Positions 19,871-28,366 of a stretch of DNA of 38,936 nt are shown here, piece by piece. The stretch lies in NCBI GenBank assembly GCA_021819525.1, contig JAKAQW010000015.1:1-38936 (forward strand), read 5' to 3'. The notes under the pieces were generated by a model. The model was not told the DNA's origin and searched no databases. It worked only from the letters and a program-made list of their open reading frames with translations. Both the position numbers and the translations under genes were made by a program. Origin of the DNA: Actinomycetes bacterium (lineage in GTDB: Bacteria; Actinomycetota; Acidimicrobiia; Acidimicrobiales; UBA8190). Within the stretch, counting starts at the first letter, position 1. Every line of letters begins with the position of its first letter.

Positions 19871-21849
19871 GCCGGCACGATCCGCGTGCCCTGCACGCCT
19901 TGGCGCGGCACCGCGGTGTGCAGCGGCGCTACACCACCGCCGACGGCCGGCGGGTCGCCGTCTCTGACACCACACTGGTCAGGGTCCTGCGGGCGCTGGG
20001 CGTCGAGCTCTCCGGGCCCGACAGCGTCGCGGCTGCCTGGCGGGCGTGCCAGCACGCCCAGAGACACCAGGTGCTCGCGCCCGTCGTGGCAGAGCGGGCC
20101 GGCTCGCACCACCGAGCACCGATCCCCGTCGGCTCCGGAGGGGATCTCCCCGCGGACAGCTGGGTGACGCTTGTCACCGAAGACGGCGACCAGGCCCGGC
20201 GCCGGCTGGGTGACGTCTCTGGCCCCGGCGGCATCGACCTGCGCCAACTGGCCGCCTCGCTCCCCGGCGGGCAGCTGCCGATCGGGTACCACAGCCTCGC
20301 CGTGGAGTCCCCCACCCTCGGCGCAAGCGCCGTGGTGGTGGCCGCCCCTGCCCGTTGCCCGGCCCCCGAACGAAGCTGGGGAGTCACAGCACCGCTGTAC
20401 GCGCTGCGCGGCGCAGGCGACTGGGGGGCTGGCAGCCTGGGCGACCTGCGGGCACTGGCCGAATGGGTGGGATCGGCCGGCGCCGGGTACACCGGTACCT
20501 TGCCGCTCTACGCCGGGTTCCTCTCCGCCGAGACCCTCGATGCCGATCCCAGCCCGTACCGCCCTGCCAGTCGCCTGGCCTGGAACGAGGCCTACCTCGA
20601 CGTCGACGGCCTCCCGGAGCTCGCCATGGCCCCCGAAGCCGCCCGGGCGCTGCACGACCCGCAGCTCCGGCACGCCGTCGAAGCGCTACGCCGGCGTCCG
20701 CTGGCCGACCTGGCCGGGGTGCTGACCGCGAAGCGACGGGTCGTCCAGAAGGTGGCAGAGGCGGTGTTCCATCGGGCGGGCACCGGCGACGGTCGGCGAC
20801 GAGCCTACGACCGCTGGGCGGCCGATCACCCCGAGACCGTGGCCTACGCCGCGTTCCGGGCTCGGCTCGAGCACCAGGCCGGCACCGCACGCGGTGACAC
20901 GCCTCGTCGCGAGCAGCTGCCCGATCCGGGCACCGACGCCGCCATGGCATACCACTGCTACGCCCAGTGGGCCATGGACCGCCAGCTGGCCGACGTCGCC
21001 AGCCGGCACCGGCTGTACCTGGACATCCCGGTGGGCGTGCACCCCGACGGGTTCGACCCGTGGTTCGAGCCGGGCGCCTTCGTCACCGGCGCGTCGGTCG
21101 GCGCTCCCCCCGACGAATTCTTCACCGCCGGCCAGCGCTGGGACCTCCCCCCACTGCACCCCGAGGGTCTGCGCCGCCAGGGGTACCGCCACCTGATCGC
21201 CGTCCTGCGCCGGGCCATGGCGCATGCCGGCATGGTCCGCCTCGACCACGTGATGGGGCTGCACCGGCTCTGGGTGGTCCCCGGCAGCGCCGAAGCCCGC
21301 CACGGGGCGTACGTCCGCTTCCACGCAGACGAGCTGCGCGCCGTGGTCGCGCTCGAAGCTCATCGAGCCGACACCGTCGTCGTCGGCGAAGACCTGGGCA
21401 CGGTGCCCGGCACCGTGCGGCGGGCGATGCGCCGAGACGGCATGCTCCGCTCCTCGATCTGGCAGTTCGACGCGACCGCCGAGCAGCCCCTGCCGGTGCC
21501 ACTACCGGGCTCGCTGGCCAGCCTGGGCTCCCACGACCTGCTGCCGTTCGCGGCAGTGCTCGCCGAGCGACCCGAGCTTCGCAGCGCCCTCGGGGGCGAC
21601 GACTGGCAGGCGCTCGAGCGCTGCCTGGCGCACTTGGCAGCCAGCGCGGCACCGGTGGTGCTGGTGGACCTGGCCGACTTGTGGCTCGAGCACTCCCCGC
21701 AGAACCGGCCAGGCACCGTCACAGCCGGGAACTTCGGGCTTCGTGCCCGGCGCACCCTCGCCGAGCTGCACGAGGACTCGCAGGTGACGGCGGTGCTGCG
21801 GGTCGTCCAGGCCGCCCGGCGCGCGCAGATCGGAGCATCTCAGCCATGA
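19867..21849 (+). CDS. malQ: 4-alpha-glucanotransferase
   Basis: GH77: YLDIPVGVHPDGFDPWFEPGAFVTGASVGAPPDEFFTAGQRWDLPPLHPEGLRRQGYRH...MVRLDHVMGLHRLWVVP...VVGEDLGTVP. GTG start overlaps the treS stop (GTGA). Confidence 0.92.
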
Positions 21850-24023
21850 GCTCACCGCACCCCCACGACCCCCCGACGTCGGCCACTGCCGGCGCCAGCC
21901 GCCGCCTCGAGGGCTCAGAGCCCGGCGACCGCCTCGTAGGCTCCCTGCCCGGTGACCGCCTCGAGGGCTCAGAGCCCGGCGACCGCCTCGTAGGCTCCCT
22001 GCCCGGCGACCGCCTCGTAGGCTCCCTGCCCGGTGACCGCCTCGAGGTCTTGCGGCCCGACGACCCCTTCGATCGCTCCCGGCTCGGCGAGCAGGACCTG
22101 TACCTGTTCGCCGAGGGCAGCCACCGCCGTCTGGCCGACAAGCTCGGTGCCCATCCCCGGCGTACCGGCTCGCCGGCCACCCGGTTCGCGCTGTGGGCAC
22201 CGTCCGCTCGGGCAGTGGCGGTCATGGGCGACTTCGACGGCTGGGATCCAGATGCCCACCCGCTGGCGCCGGTGGCCAGCTCGGGGATCTGGCATGGCGT
22301 GGTCGACGGCGTAGGCCCCGGCGCCAAGTACAAATTCGCCGTCACCGGCGCCGACGGCCGCCGGGTGGACAAAGCCGATCCCGTCGCCATGTACAGCGAG
22401 GTCCCACCGGCCACCGCTTCGGTGGTGTGGGATCTCGCCTACCAGTGGGGCGACAGCGCCTTTGTGGCCGAACGTGGCTCGAAAAGCGCACGGGACGCGC
22501 CGGTGTCGATCTACGAGGCGCATCTCGGCTCGTGGCGCCGCGACCCGGCGCGCCCCGACCGCCTGCTCGGCTACCGCGAGATCGCGCCACTGCTCGTCGA
22601 GCACCTCACCGCGGGCGGCTTCACCCACGTGGAGCTGCTGCCGATCATGGAGCACCCGTTCTACGGCTCGTGGGGGTACCAGTGCACCGGCTACTTCGCC
22701 CCTACCGCCCGCCACGGCGCTCCCCAGGACCTCATGGCCCTCATCGACGCGCTGCACCAGGCCGGCATCGCGGTGATCCTCGACTGGGTCCCCTCGCACT
22801 TCCCCACCGACGAGTTCGCCTTGGGCGCCTTCGACGGGACGCACCTCTACGAGCATGCCGACACCCGCCAAGGCATCCACCCCGACTGGGGGAGCTACAT
22901 CTTCAACTACGACCGCCACGAGGTCCGCAGCTTCCTGCTGTCCTCCGCCGAGCATTGGCTCGGCGCCTACCACGCAGACGGGCTGCGGGTCGACGCGGTG
23001 GCCTCCATGTTGTACCTCGACTACTCGCGCGCCGAGGGGCAGTGGATCCCCAACCGCCACGGCGGGCGCGAGAACCTGGGAGCCATCGACTTCCTGCGCC
23101 AGCTGAACACCGGCGTGTACGCGATGCACCCAGGTGCCCAGACCTTCGCCGAAGAGTCGACGGCCTGGCCCCAGGTCTCCCGACCGGTCGACGGCGGGGG
23201 CTTGGGGTTCGGGTACAAGTGGGACATGGGGTGGATGCACGACACGTTGGCCTACATGGCCCACGACCCCGTCCACCGGCGCTGGCACCACGACCAGCTG
23301 ACCTTCCGGGCGGTCTACGCCTTCAGCGAGAACTACGTGCTGCCCCTGTCGCACGACGAGGTGGTCCACGGCAAGGGCTCCCTGCTGGCCAAGATGCCCG
23401 GCGACGACTGGCAGCAGCGGGCGAACCTCCGCCTGCTGCTCGGCTACCAGTTCACCTTACCGGGGAAGAAGCTGCTGTTCATGGGGGACGAGATCGGCCA
23501 GCGCGCCGAGTGGTCGCACGAGACCAGCGTGGACTGGCACCTGCTCGACGACCCCGGCCACCTCGGCATCTGGCGCTGGGTGGGCGACCTGAACCGGCTG
23601 TACCGCCGCCACGGCGCCCTGCACGAGCTGGACTGCGAGCCGGCGGGCTTCGAGTGGATCCGCGCGGACGACCACGAGTCGAGCACCTTGGCCTTCTTGC
23701 GGTGGAGCGCGTCGGGCCAGCCGGTCCTGGTGGCCGCCAACTTCACGCCGGTCGTCCGCGCGGAGGTGGACCTCGGAGCACCCGTCGGCGGCTACTGGCA
23801 CGAGCTGGCGAACAGCGACGCGCAGGCCTACGGGGGCAGCGGCGTGGGGAACCTCGGCGGAGTCGACGCCGAGGACGTCGGATGGCGCCATCTGCCTCAT
23901 CGGCTGCTGTTGACGCTGCCGCCGCTGGCCGTCGTAGTCCTCGCGCCGGGACCGAGACCGGAACCGGAACCGGGCCCGACCACCGCCCACCCCGGCGACA
24001 TGCCCGCTGCGAGCTCCCGGTGA
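21846..24023 (+). CDS. glgB: 1,4-alpha-glucan branching enzyme
   Basis: FALWAPSARAVAVMGDFDGWD...VSIYEAHLGSWRRDP...DGLRVDAVASMLYLDYSR...LPLSHDEVVHGKGSLLAKMPGDDWQQRANLRLLLGYQFTLPGKKLLFMGDEIGQ; ATGA overlap with malQ. Confidence 0.95.
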   Translation: MSSPHPHDPPTSATAGASRRLEGSEPGDRLVGSLPGDRLEGSEPGDRLVGSLPGDRLVGSLPGDRLEVLRPDDPFDRSRLGEQDLYLFAEGSHRRLADKLGAHPRRTGSPATRFALWAPSARAVAVMGDFDGWDPDAHPLAPVASSGIWHGVVDGVGPGAKYKFAVTGADGRRVDKADPVAMYSEVPPATASVVWDLAYQWGDSAFVAERGSKSARDAPVSIYEAHLGSWRRDPARPDRLLGYREIAPLLVEHLTAGGFTHVELLPIMEHPFYGSWGYQCTGYFAPTARHGAPQDLMALIDALHQAGIAVILDWVPSHFPTDEFALGAFDGTHLYEHADTRQGIHPDWGSYIFNYDRHEVRSFLLSSAEHWLGAYHADGLRVDAVASMLYLDYSRAEGQWIPNRHGGRENLGAIDFLRQLNTGVYAMHPGAQTFAEESTAWPQVSRPVDGGGLGFGYKWDMGWMHDTLAYMAHDPVHRRWHHDQLTFRAVYAFSENYVLPLSHDEVVHGKGSLLAKMPGDDWQQRANLRLLLGYQFTLPGKKLLFMGDEIGQRAEWSHETSVDWHLLDDPGHLGIWRWVGDLNRLYRRHGALHELDCEPAGFEWIRADDHESSTLAFLRWSASGQPVLVAANFTPVVRAEVDLGAPVGGYWHELANSDAQAYGGSGVGNLGGVDAEDVGWRHLPHRLLLTLPPLAVVVLAPGPRPEPEPGPTTAHPGDMPAASSR
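21904..22044. repeat. 24-bp (48-bp higher-order) tandem repeat at glgB 5' end
   Basis: Encodes LEGSEPGDRLVGSLPGDRLEGSEPGDRLVGSLPGDRLVGSLPGDRLE. Confidence 0.97.
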
Positions 24024-24117
24024 CGACCGCCGCCGCCGCCCACCGCTCGGGGCTCGACCGCAGATGACCGCCGCCGCCGCCACCGCCGCCCACCGCTCGG
24101 GGCTCTACCGCAGATGA
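24020..24117 (+). repeat. ~44/50-bp duplication forming overlapping mini-ORFs between glgB and treZ
   Basis: GACCGCCGCCGCCGCCCACCGCTCGGGGCTCGACCGCAGATGA and GACCGCCGCCGCCGCCACCGCCGCCCACCGCTCGGGGCTCTACCGCAGATGA. Confidence 0.97.
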
Positions 24118-26147
24118 CCGCCCCCGCCGCCGCTGCCGGCGCGCTCAGCACCCGATGTGAGGCCGTCACGGCAGCCGAGCGATGGGAGCCGCCCGGCGCG
24201 TCACCGCTGGGAGGCGGCCGCTGGAAGGTGGAGATCTGGGCTCCGCACAGCCGGCGCGTGGTGCTGCACCTCGACGACGGGCGCCAGGTGGTCCTCGACC
24301 CGCAACCCGCGCCGGCAGACGGGGTGGGCGGCTACCACTGCGCCGAGGTGGACGGCCTGCGCGACGGCGACCGCTACCAGCTCTCGCTCGACGGCGGACC
24401 GCTTCTTGCCGATCCAGCGTCGCGTTGGCAGCCCGACGGCGTCCACGGGCCGTCCGCGCTCTACGACCCGACCGTGGACCGATGGGACGATGCCAGCGCG
24501 GCCGTGGACGTCCCCCTCGAACGCAGCGTCTTCTACGAGCTGCACGTCGGCACCTTCAGCCCGAGGCGCACCTTCGACGGTGTCGCCGCCCAGCTCGACC
24601 ACTTGGTCGACCTGGGGATCACCACGATCGAGCTGATGCCGGTGGCCCAGTTCCCCGGCGCCCGCAACTGGGGGTACGACGGCGTGTTCCCGTACGCTGC
24701 CCAGTGCACCTACGGCGGCCCCCACGGGCTCGCCCGCCTGGTCGCCGCCTGCCACCGCAGGGGACTCGCGGTGGCCCTCGACGTGGTCTACAACCACCTC
24801 GGTCCCGAAGGCAACATCCTGCCCTGCTTCGGCCCCTACCTCACCGACCGCTACGCCACCCCGTGGGGCCCGGCCATGAACTTCGACGGCTGGGGATCCG
24901 ACGAGGTACGTCGCTACTGCGTCGGGAACGCGCTGTGGTGGTTCGAGCAGATGCACGTCGACGTGCTGCGCCTCGACGCGGTGCACGGCATCGTGGACCC
25001 CACCGCCCGACCCTTCCTCCAGGAGCTGGCAGAGGCCACCGCTTCGGCCTCGGCTCGCCTCGGACGGCGCCTGCTGCTGGTAGCCGAGAGCGCCGACAAC
25101 AACCCCCGTCTCGTCACGCCGCGCTCTGGAGGTGGGGTCGGGATGGACGGTCAGTGGAGCGACGACTTCCACCACGCCCTGCACGGCCTGCTCACCGGCG
25201 AGCGCCGCGGCTACTACCGCGACTTCGGATCCCCCGACCAGCTGGCCGGCGCCCTCGACGACGGATTCGTCCTACGCGGGCAATTCTCGGCCTTCCGCGG
25301 CCGGCGCCACGGGCAGCCGGCGTGCGGCGTGGCCCCGTCACAGCTGGTGATCTTCGACCAGAACCACGACCAGGTCGGCAACCGCCCTCGTGGCGACCGG
25401 CTGGCCGCCATGGCACCGCTTGCCGTGGTCCGCCTGGCCGCCGTCCTCACGCTGCTGGCGCCGGGGACCCCGCTGGTGTTCATGGGGGAGGAGTACGGTG
25501 CCGAAATGCCCTTCCCGTACTTCGTCGACCACGGTGACCCCGAGCTCACGGAGGCGGTCCGGCGGGGTCGTGCCCGGGAGATGGCGGATCTGTGGGACAC
25601 CGAGCCGCTCGATCCGGGCGATCCTGCCACCTTCACCGCCGCCACCGTGGATCTTGCCCAAGCCCGGGAGCCCGGTCACCGCGAGCAGCTGGCGCTGTAC
25701 CGCCAGCTGCTCGAGATCCGGCGCACCCACCGGGCGCTCGGCCCCGAGGCCACCTGCACCACCACCGTCGACGGATCGCTCCTGGTGGTCCAGCGCCAGC
25801 TGCCCCCGACCGCCGACCACGCCGCAGCGGCGCTGGTGGTGCTGTGGAACGCCGGTGACCAGCGAGCCACCGCGACGTTCGCTCCCTGGAGCCCCCAGGA
25901 GACGATCACGGGGGCGGGCGCTGCCGCCGAGAGCGCCCCCCGAGCCCACGAGACCAGCCGCGCCGTGCCGTCGCGGGTCGACCAGCCGGCCACCGCCGTG
26001 CACGAGACCGCCGCCGCCGCGGCCCCAGGCGCTGGGCTCGCGAGCACCACGACGACCTGGCGGGTGCTGCTCGGCACGGCGGAGCACCTGACGCCGACCT
26101 CAGCCGACGTCGGTCCCTGGTCGTTCGCGGTGCTGGAGCCGGCGTGA
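24114..26147 (+). CDS. treZ: Malto-oligosyltrehalose trehalohydrolase
   Basis: VFYELHVGTFSPRRTFDGVAAQLDHLVDLGITTIELMPVAQFPGARNWGYDGVFPYAAQCTYGGP...FDQNHDQVGNRPRGDRL; TreZ signatures. Confidence 0.93.
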   Translation: MTAPAAAAGALSTRCEAVTAAERWEPPGASPLGGGRWKVEIWAPHSRRVVLHLDDGRQVVLDPQPAPADGVGGYHCAEVDGLRDGDRYQLSLDGGPLLADPASRWQPDGVHGPSALYDPTVDRWDDASAAVDVPLERSVFYELHVGTFSPRRTFDGVAAQLDHLVDLGITTIELMPVAQFPGARNWGYDGVFPYAAQCTYGGPHGLARLVAACHRRGLAVALDVVYNHLGPEGNILPCFGPYLTDRYATPWGPAMNFDGWGSDEVRRYCVGNALWWFEQMHVDVLRLDAVHGIVDPTARPFLQELAEATASASARLGRRLLLVAESADNNPRLVTPRSGGGVGMDGQWSDDFHHALHGLLTGERRGYYRDFGSPDQLAGALDDGFVLRGQFSAFRGRRHGQPACGVAPSQLVIFDQNHDQVGNRPRGDRLAAMAPLAVVRLAAVLTLLAPGTPLVFMGEEYGAEMPFPYFVDHGDPELTEAVRRGRAREMADLWDTEPLDPGDPATFTAATVDLAQAREPGHREQLALYRQLLEIRRTHRALGPEATCTTTVDGSLLVVQRQLPPTADHAAAALVVLWNAGDQRATATFAPWSPQETITGAGAAAESAPRAHETSRAVPSRVDQPATAVHETAAAAAPGAGLASTTTTWRVLLGTAEHLTPTSADVGPWSFAVLEPA

Positions 26148-28261
26148 GGGTCTGGCCCGGCTACCCGCACCCGCTCGGGGCCACCTGGGACGGGGAAGGC
26201 GTGAACTTCGCCCTGTTCTCCGAGCACGCCACCGCGGTGGAGCTGTGCGTCTTCGAAGACCCCCATGACGCGCAGCCTGCAGCCACCTTGCCCATGCCCA
26301 TGGCCACCGACCGGGTCTGGCACTGCTACCTTCCCGACGCCCGGCCGGGGCTCTACTACGCGTACCGGGTGGACGGCCCCTACGACCCTGCCCAGGGCCA
26401 CCGGTTCAACCGGAACAAGCTGCTGTTCGACCCCTACGCACTGGCCATAAGCGGCGTCATCCGCTGGAGCGACGAGCTCTACGGCTACACCGTCGGCCAT
26501 CCCGACGCGGACCGGTCGTTCGACGCTCGGGACTCGGCGGGCAACATGCCCAAGTGCGTGGTGGTCGACCCCGCCTTCACCTGGGGCGACGATCGCCCGC
26601 CGCGGGTGCCGTGGAACCGCACCCTCATCTACGAGACCCACGTCCGGGGGATGACGCTCGAGCACCCCGGGGTCCCCGAGCACGTGCGCGGCACCTACCT
26701 GGGCCTGTCTTCGGACGCGGTGATCGACCACCTGCTGTCGCTCGGGGTCACCACCGTAGAGCTGATGCCGGTGCACCACTACGTGGCCGACCGAGCCCTC
26801 AAGGAGCGGGGTCTCACCAACTACTGGGGCTACAACTCCATCGCCTTCTTCGCCCCCGACGTCAGCTACGCCACCGGCGGCTCCGGCCAGCAGGTCGACG
26901 AGTTCAAGTCGATGGTGAAGACCCTGCACCGCGCGGGGATCGAAGTAGTCCTCGACGTGGTCTACAACCACACCGGCGAGGGCAACCGCCTGGGGCCGAC
27001 CTTGTCGTTCCGGGGGATCGACAACACCGTCTACTACCGCCTCGACCCTGAGGATCCCAGCCGCTACACCGACTTCACCGGGACCGGCAACAGCGTGAAC
27101 CTGGTCCATCCGCGCGCCATGGGCCTCATCATGGACAGCCTGCGGTACTGGGTGACCGACATGCACGTGGACGGGTTCCGCTTCGACCTGGCGCCGGTGC
27201 TCATCCGAGGCCTCGGCGACGGCAGCCGCAGCGCCTTCTTCGAGGTGGTCCAGCAGGACCCCGTGCTGTCGCAGGTGAAGCTGATCGCCGAGCCGTGGGA
27301 CGTCGGTCCCGACGGCTACCAGCTGGGACGGTTCCCGCCGGGGTGGGCCGAGTGGAACGGGGCCTACCGGGACTGCGTCCGACGGTTCTGGCGCGGCGAC
27401 CCCGGCCAGCTGCCAGTGCTGGCCTCGCGGCTGGCCGGCTCGAGCGACATCTACGCGCCCAGCGGCCGGCGCACCTATGCATCGGTGAACTTCGTCACCT
27501 GCCACGACGGGTTCACACTCGAGGATCTGGTCAGCTACGAGCACCGCCACAACGAGGCGAACGGCGAGGACAACCGCGACGGCACGAGCGACAACGCCAG
27601 CTGCAACTGGGGAGTCGAGGGCCCGACCCGCTCGGTACGGATCCAGCGGGCCCGCCAGCGCGCCAAGCGGAACCTCCTGGCCACCTTGTTCTTCTCCCAG
27701 GGTGTGCGCATGATGCTCGGCGGCGACGAGCTGGGCCGCACCCAGCGCGGCAACAACAATGCCTACTGCCAGGACAACGAGATCAGCTGGTTCGACTGGT
27801 CGCTCGACGAGGAGGACCAGGATCTGATGGCCTTCATCCGGCGGCTGTCGGCCATCGTGGCCGAGAACCCCGTGCTGCGGCGCCGGGACTTCTTCAGCGG
27901 CGAGCCTCAGGGGATGGGCGGCACCAAGGATCTCACCTGGATCCGCCCCGACGGGGAGGAGATGGCCGAGGACGACTGGAACGACGGCGAGCGCCGTGCC
28001 ATCGGCATGCTGCTGCTCGGCCGGGCCGCCGACGAGGTCGACGGGCGTGGTCGACGTGCCTATGGCGACACGTTGCTGGTGCTGCTCAACGGTGGCGCCC
28101 ACTCGGTGCCGTTCACCTTCCCTCGCCTCGAGAACCCGGGCCGCTGGGAGGTGCTCGTCGACACCGCCCGCCCCGGCACCCGGGTGGTCCACCGCCCGCC
28201 GATCAACCTGACCGGGCACACCACCATCTTGCTGCGCCACCAGAACCGGGTGTCGGTCTGA
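26144..28261 (+). CDS. glgX: Glycogen debranching protein GlgX/TreX
   Basis: VRVWPGYPHPLGATWDGEGVNFALFSEHATAVELCVFE...TLIYETHVRGMT...VVYNHTGEGNRLGPTLSFRGIDNTVYYRL...NNNAYCQDNEISWFDW; GTGA overlap with treZ. Confidence 0.95.
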   Translation: MRVWPGYPHPLGATWDGEGVNFALFSEHATAVELCVFEDPHDAQPAATLPMPMATDRVWHCYLPDARPGLYYAYRVDGPYDPAQGHRFNRNKLLFDPYALAISGVIRWSDELYGYTVGHPDADRSFDARDSAGNMPKCVVVDPAFTWGDDRPPRVPWNRTLIYETHVRGMTLEHPGVPEHVRGTYLGLSSDAVIDHLLSLGVTTVELMPVHHYVADRALKERGLTNYWGYNSIAFFAPDVSYATGGSGQQVDEFKSMVKTLHRAGIEVVLDVVYNHTGEGNRLGPTLSFRGIDNTVYYRLDPEDPSRYTDFTGTGNSVNLVHPRAMGLIMDSLRYWVTDMHVDGFRFDLAPVLIRGLGDGSRSAFFEVVQQDPVLSQVKLIAEPWDVGPDGYQLGRFPPGWAEWNGAYRDCVRRFWRGDPGQLPVLASRLAGSSDIYAPSGRRTYASVNFVTCHDGFTLEDLVSYEHRHNEANGEDNRDGTSDNASCNWGVEGPTRSVRIQRARQRAKRNLLATLFFSQGVRMMLGGDELGRTQRGNNNAYCQDNEISWFDWSLDEEDQDLMAFIRRLSAIVAENPVLRRRDFFSGEPQGMGGTKDLTWIRPDGEEMAEDDWNDGERRAIGMLLLGRAADEVDGRGRRAYGDTLLVLLNGGAHSVPFTFPRLENPGRWEVLVDTARPGTRVVHRPPINLTGHTTILLRHQNRVSV

Positions 28262-28366
28262 GGTGGCCGGCTCGATACCCGAGACCAGCGGGTTCGCCGT
28301 GGCGCCGGCCGCCCGAGCCTGGCTGGCAGCGCACCGTGACCCGTGCGTCTCGGAGCCGAGCACACC

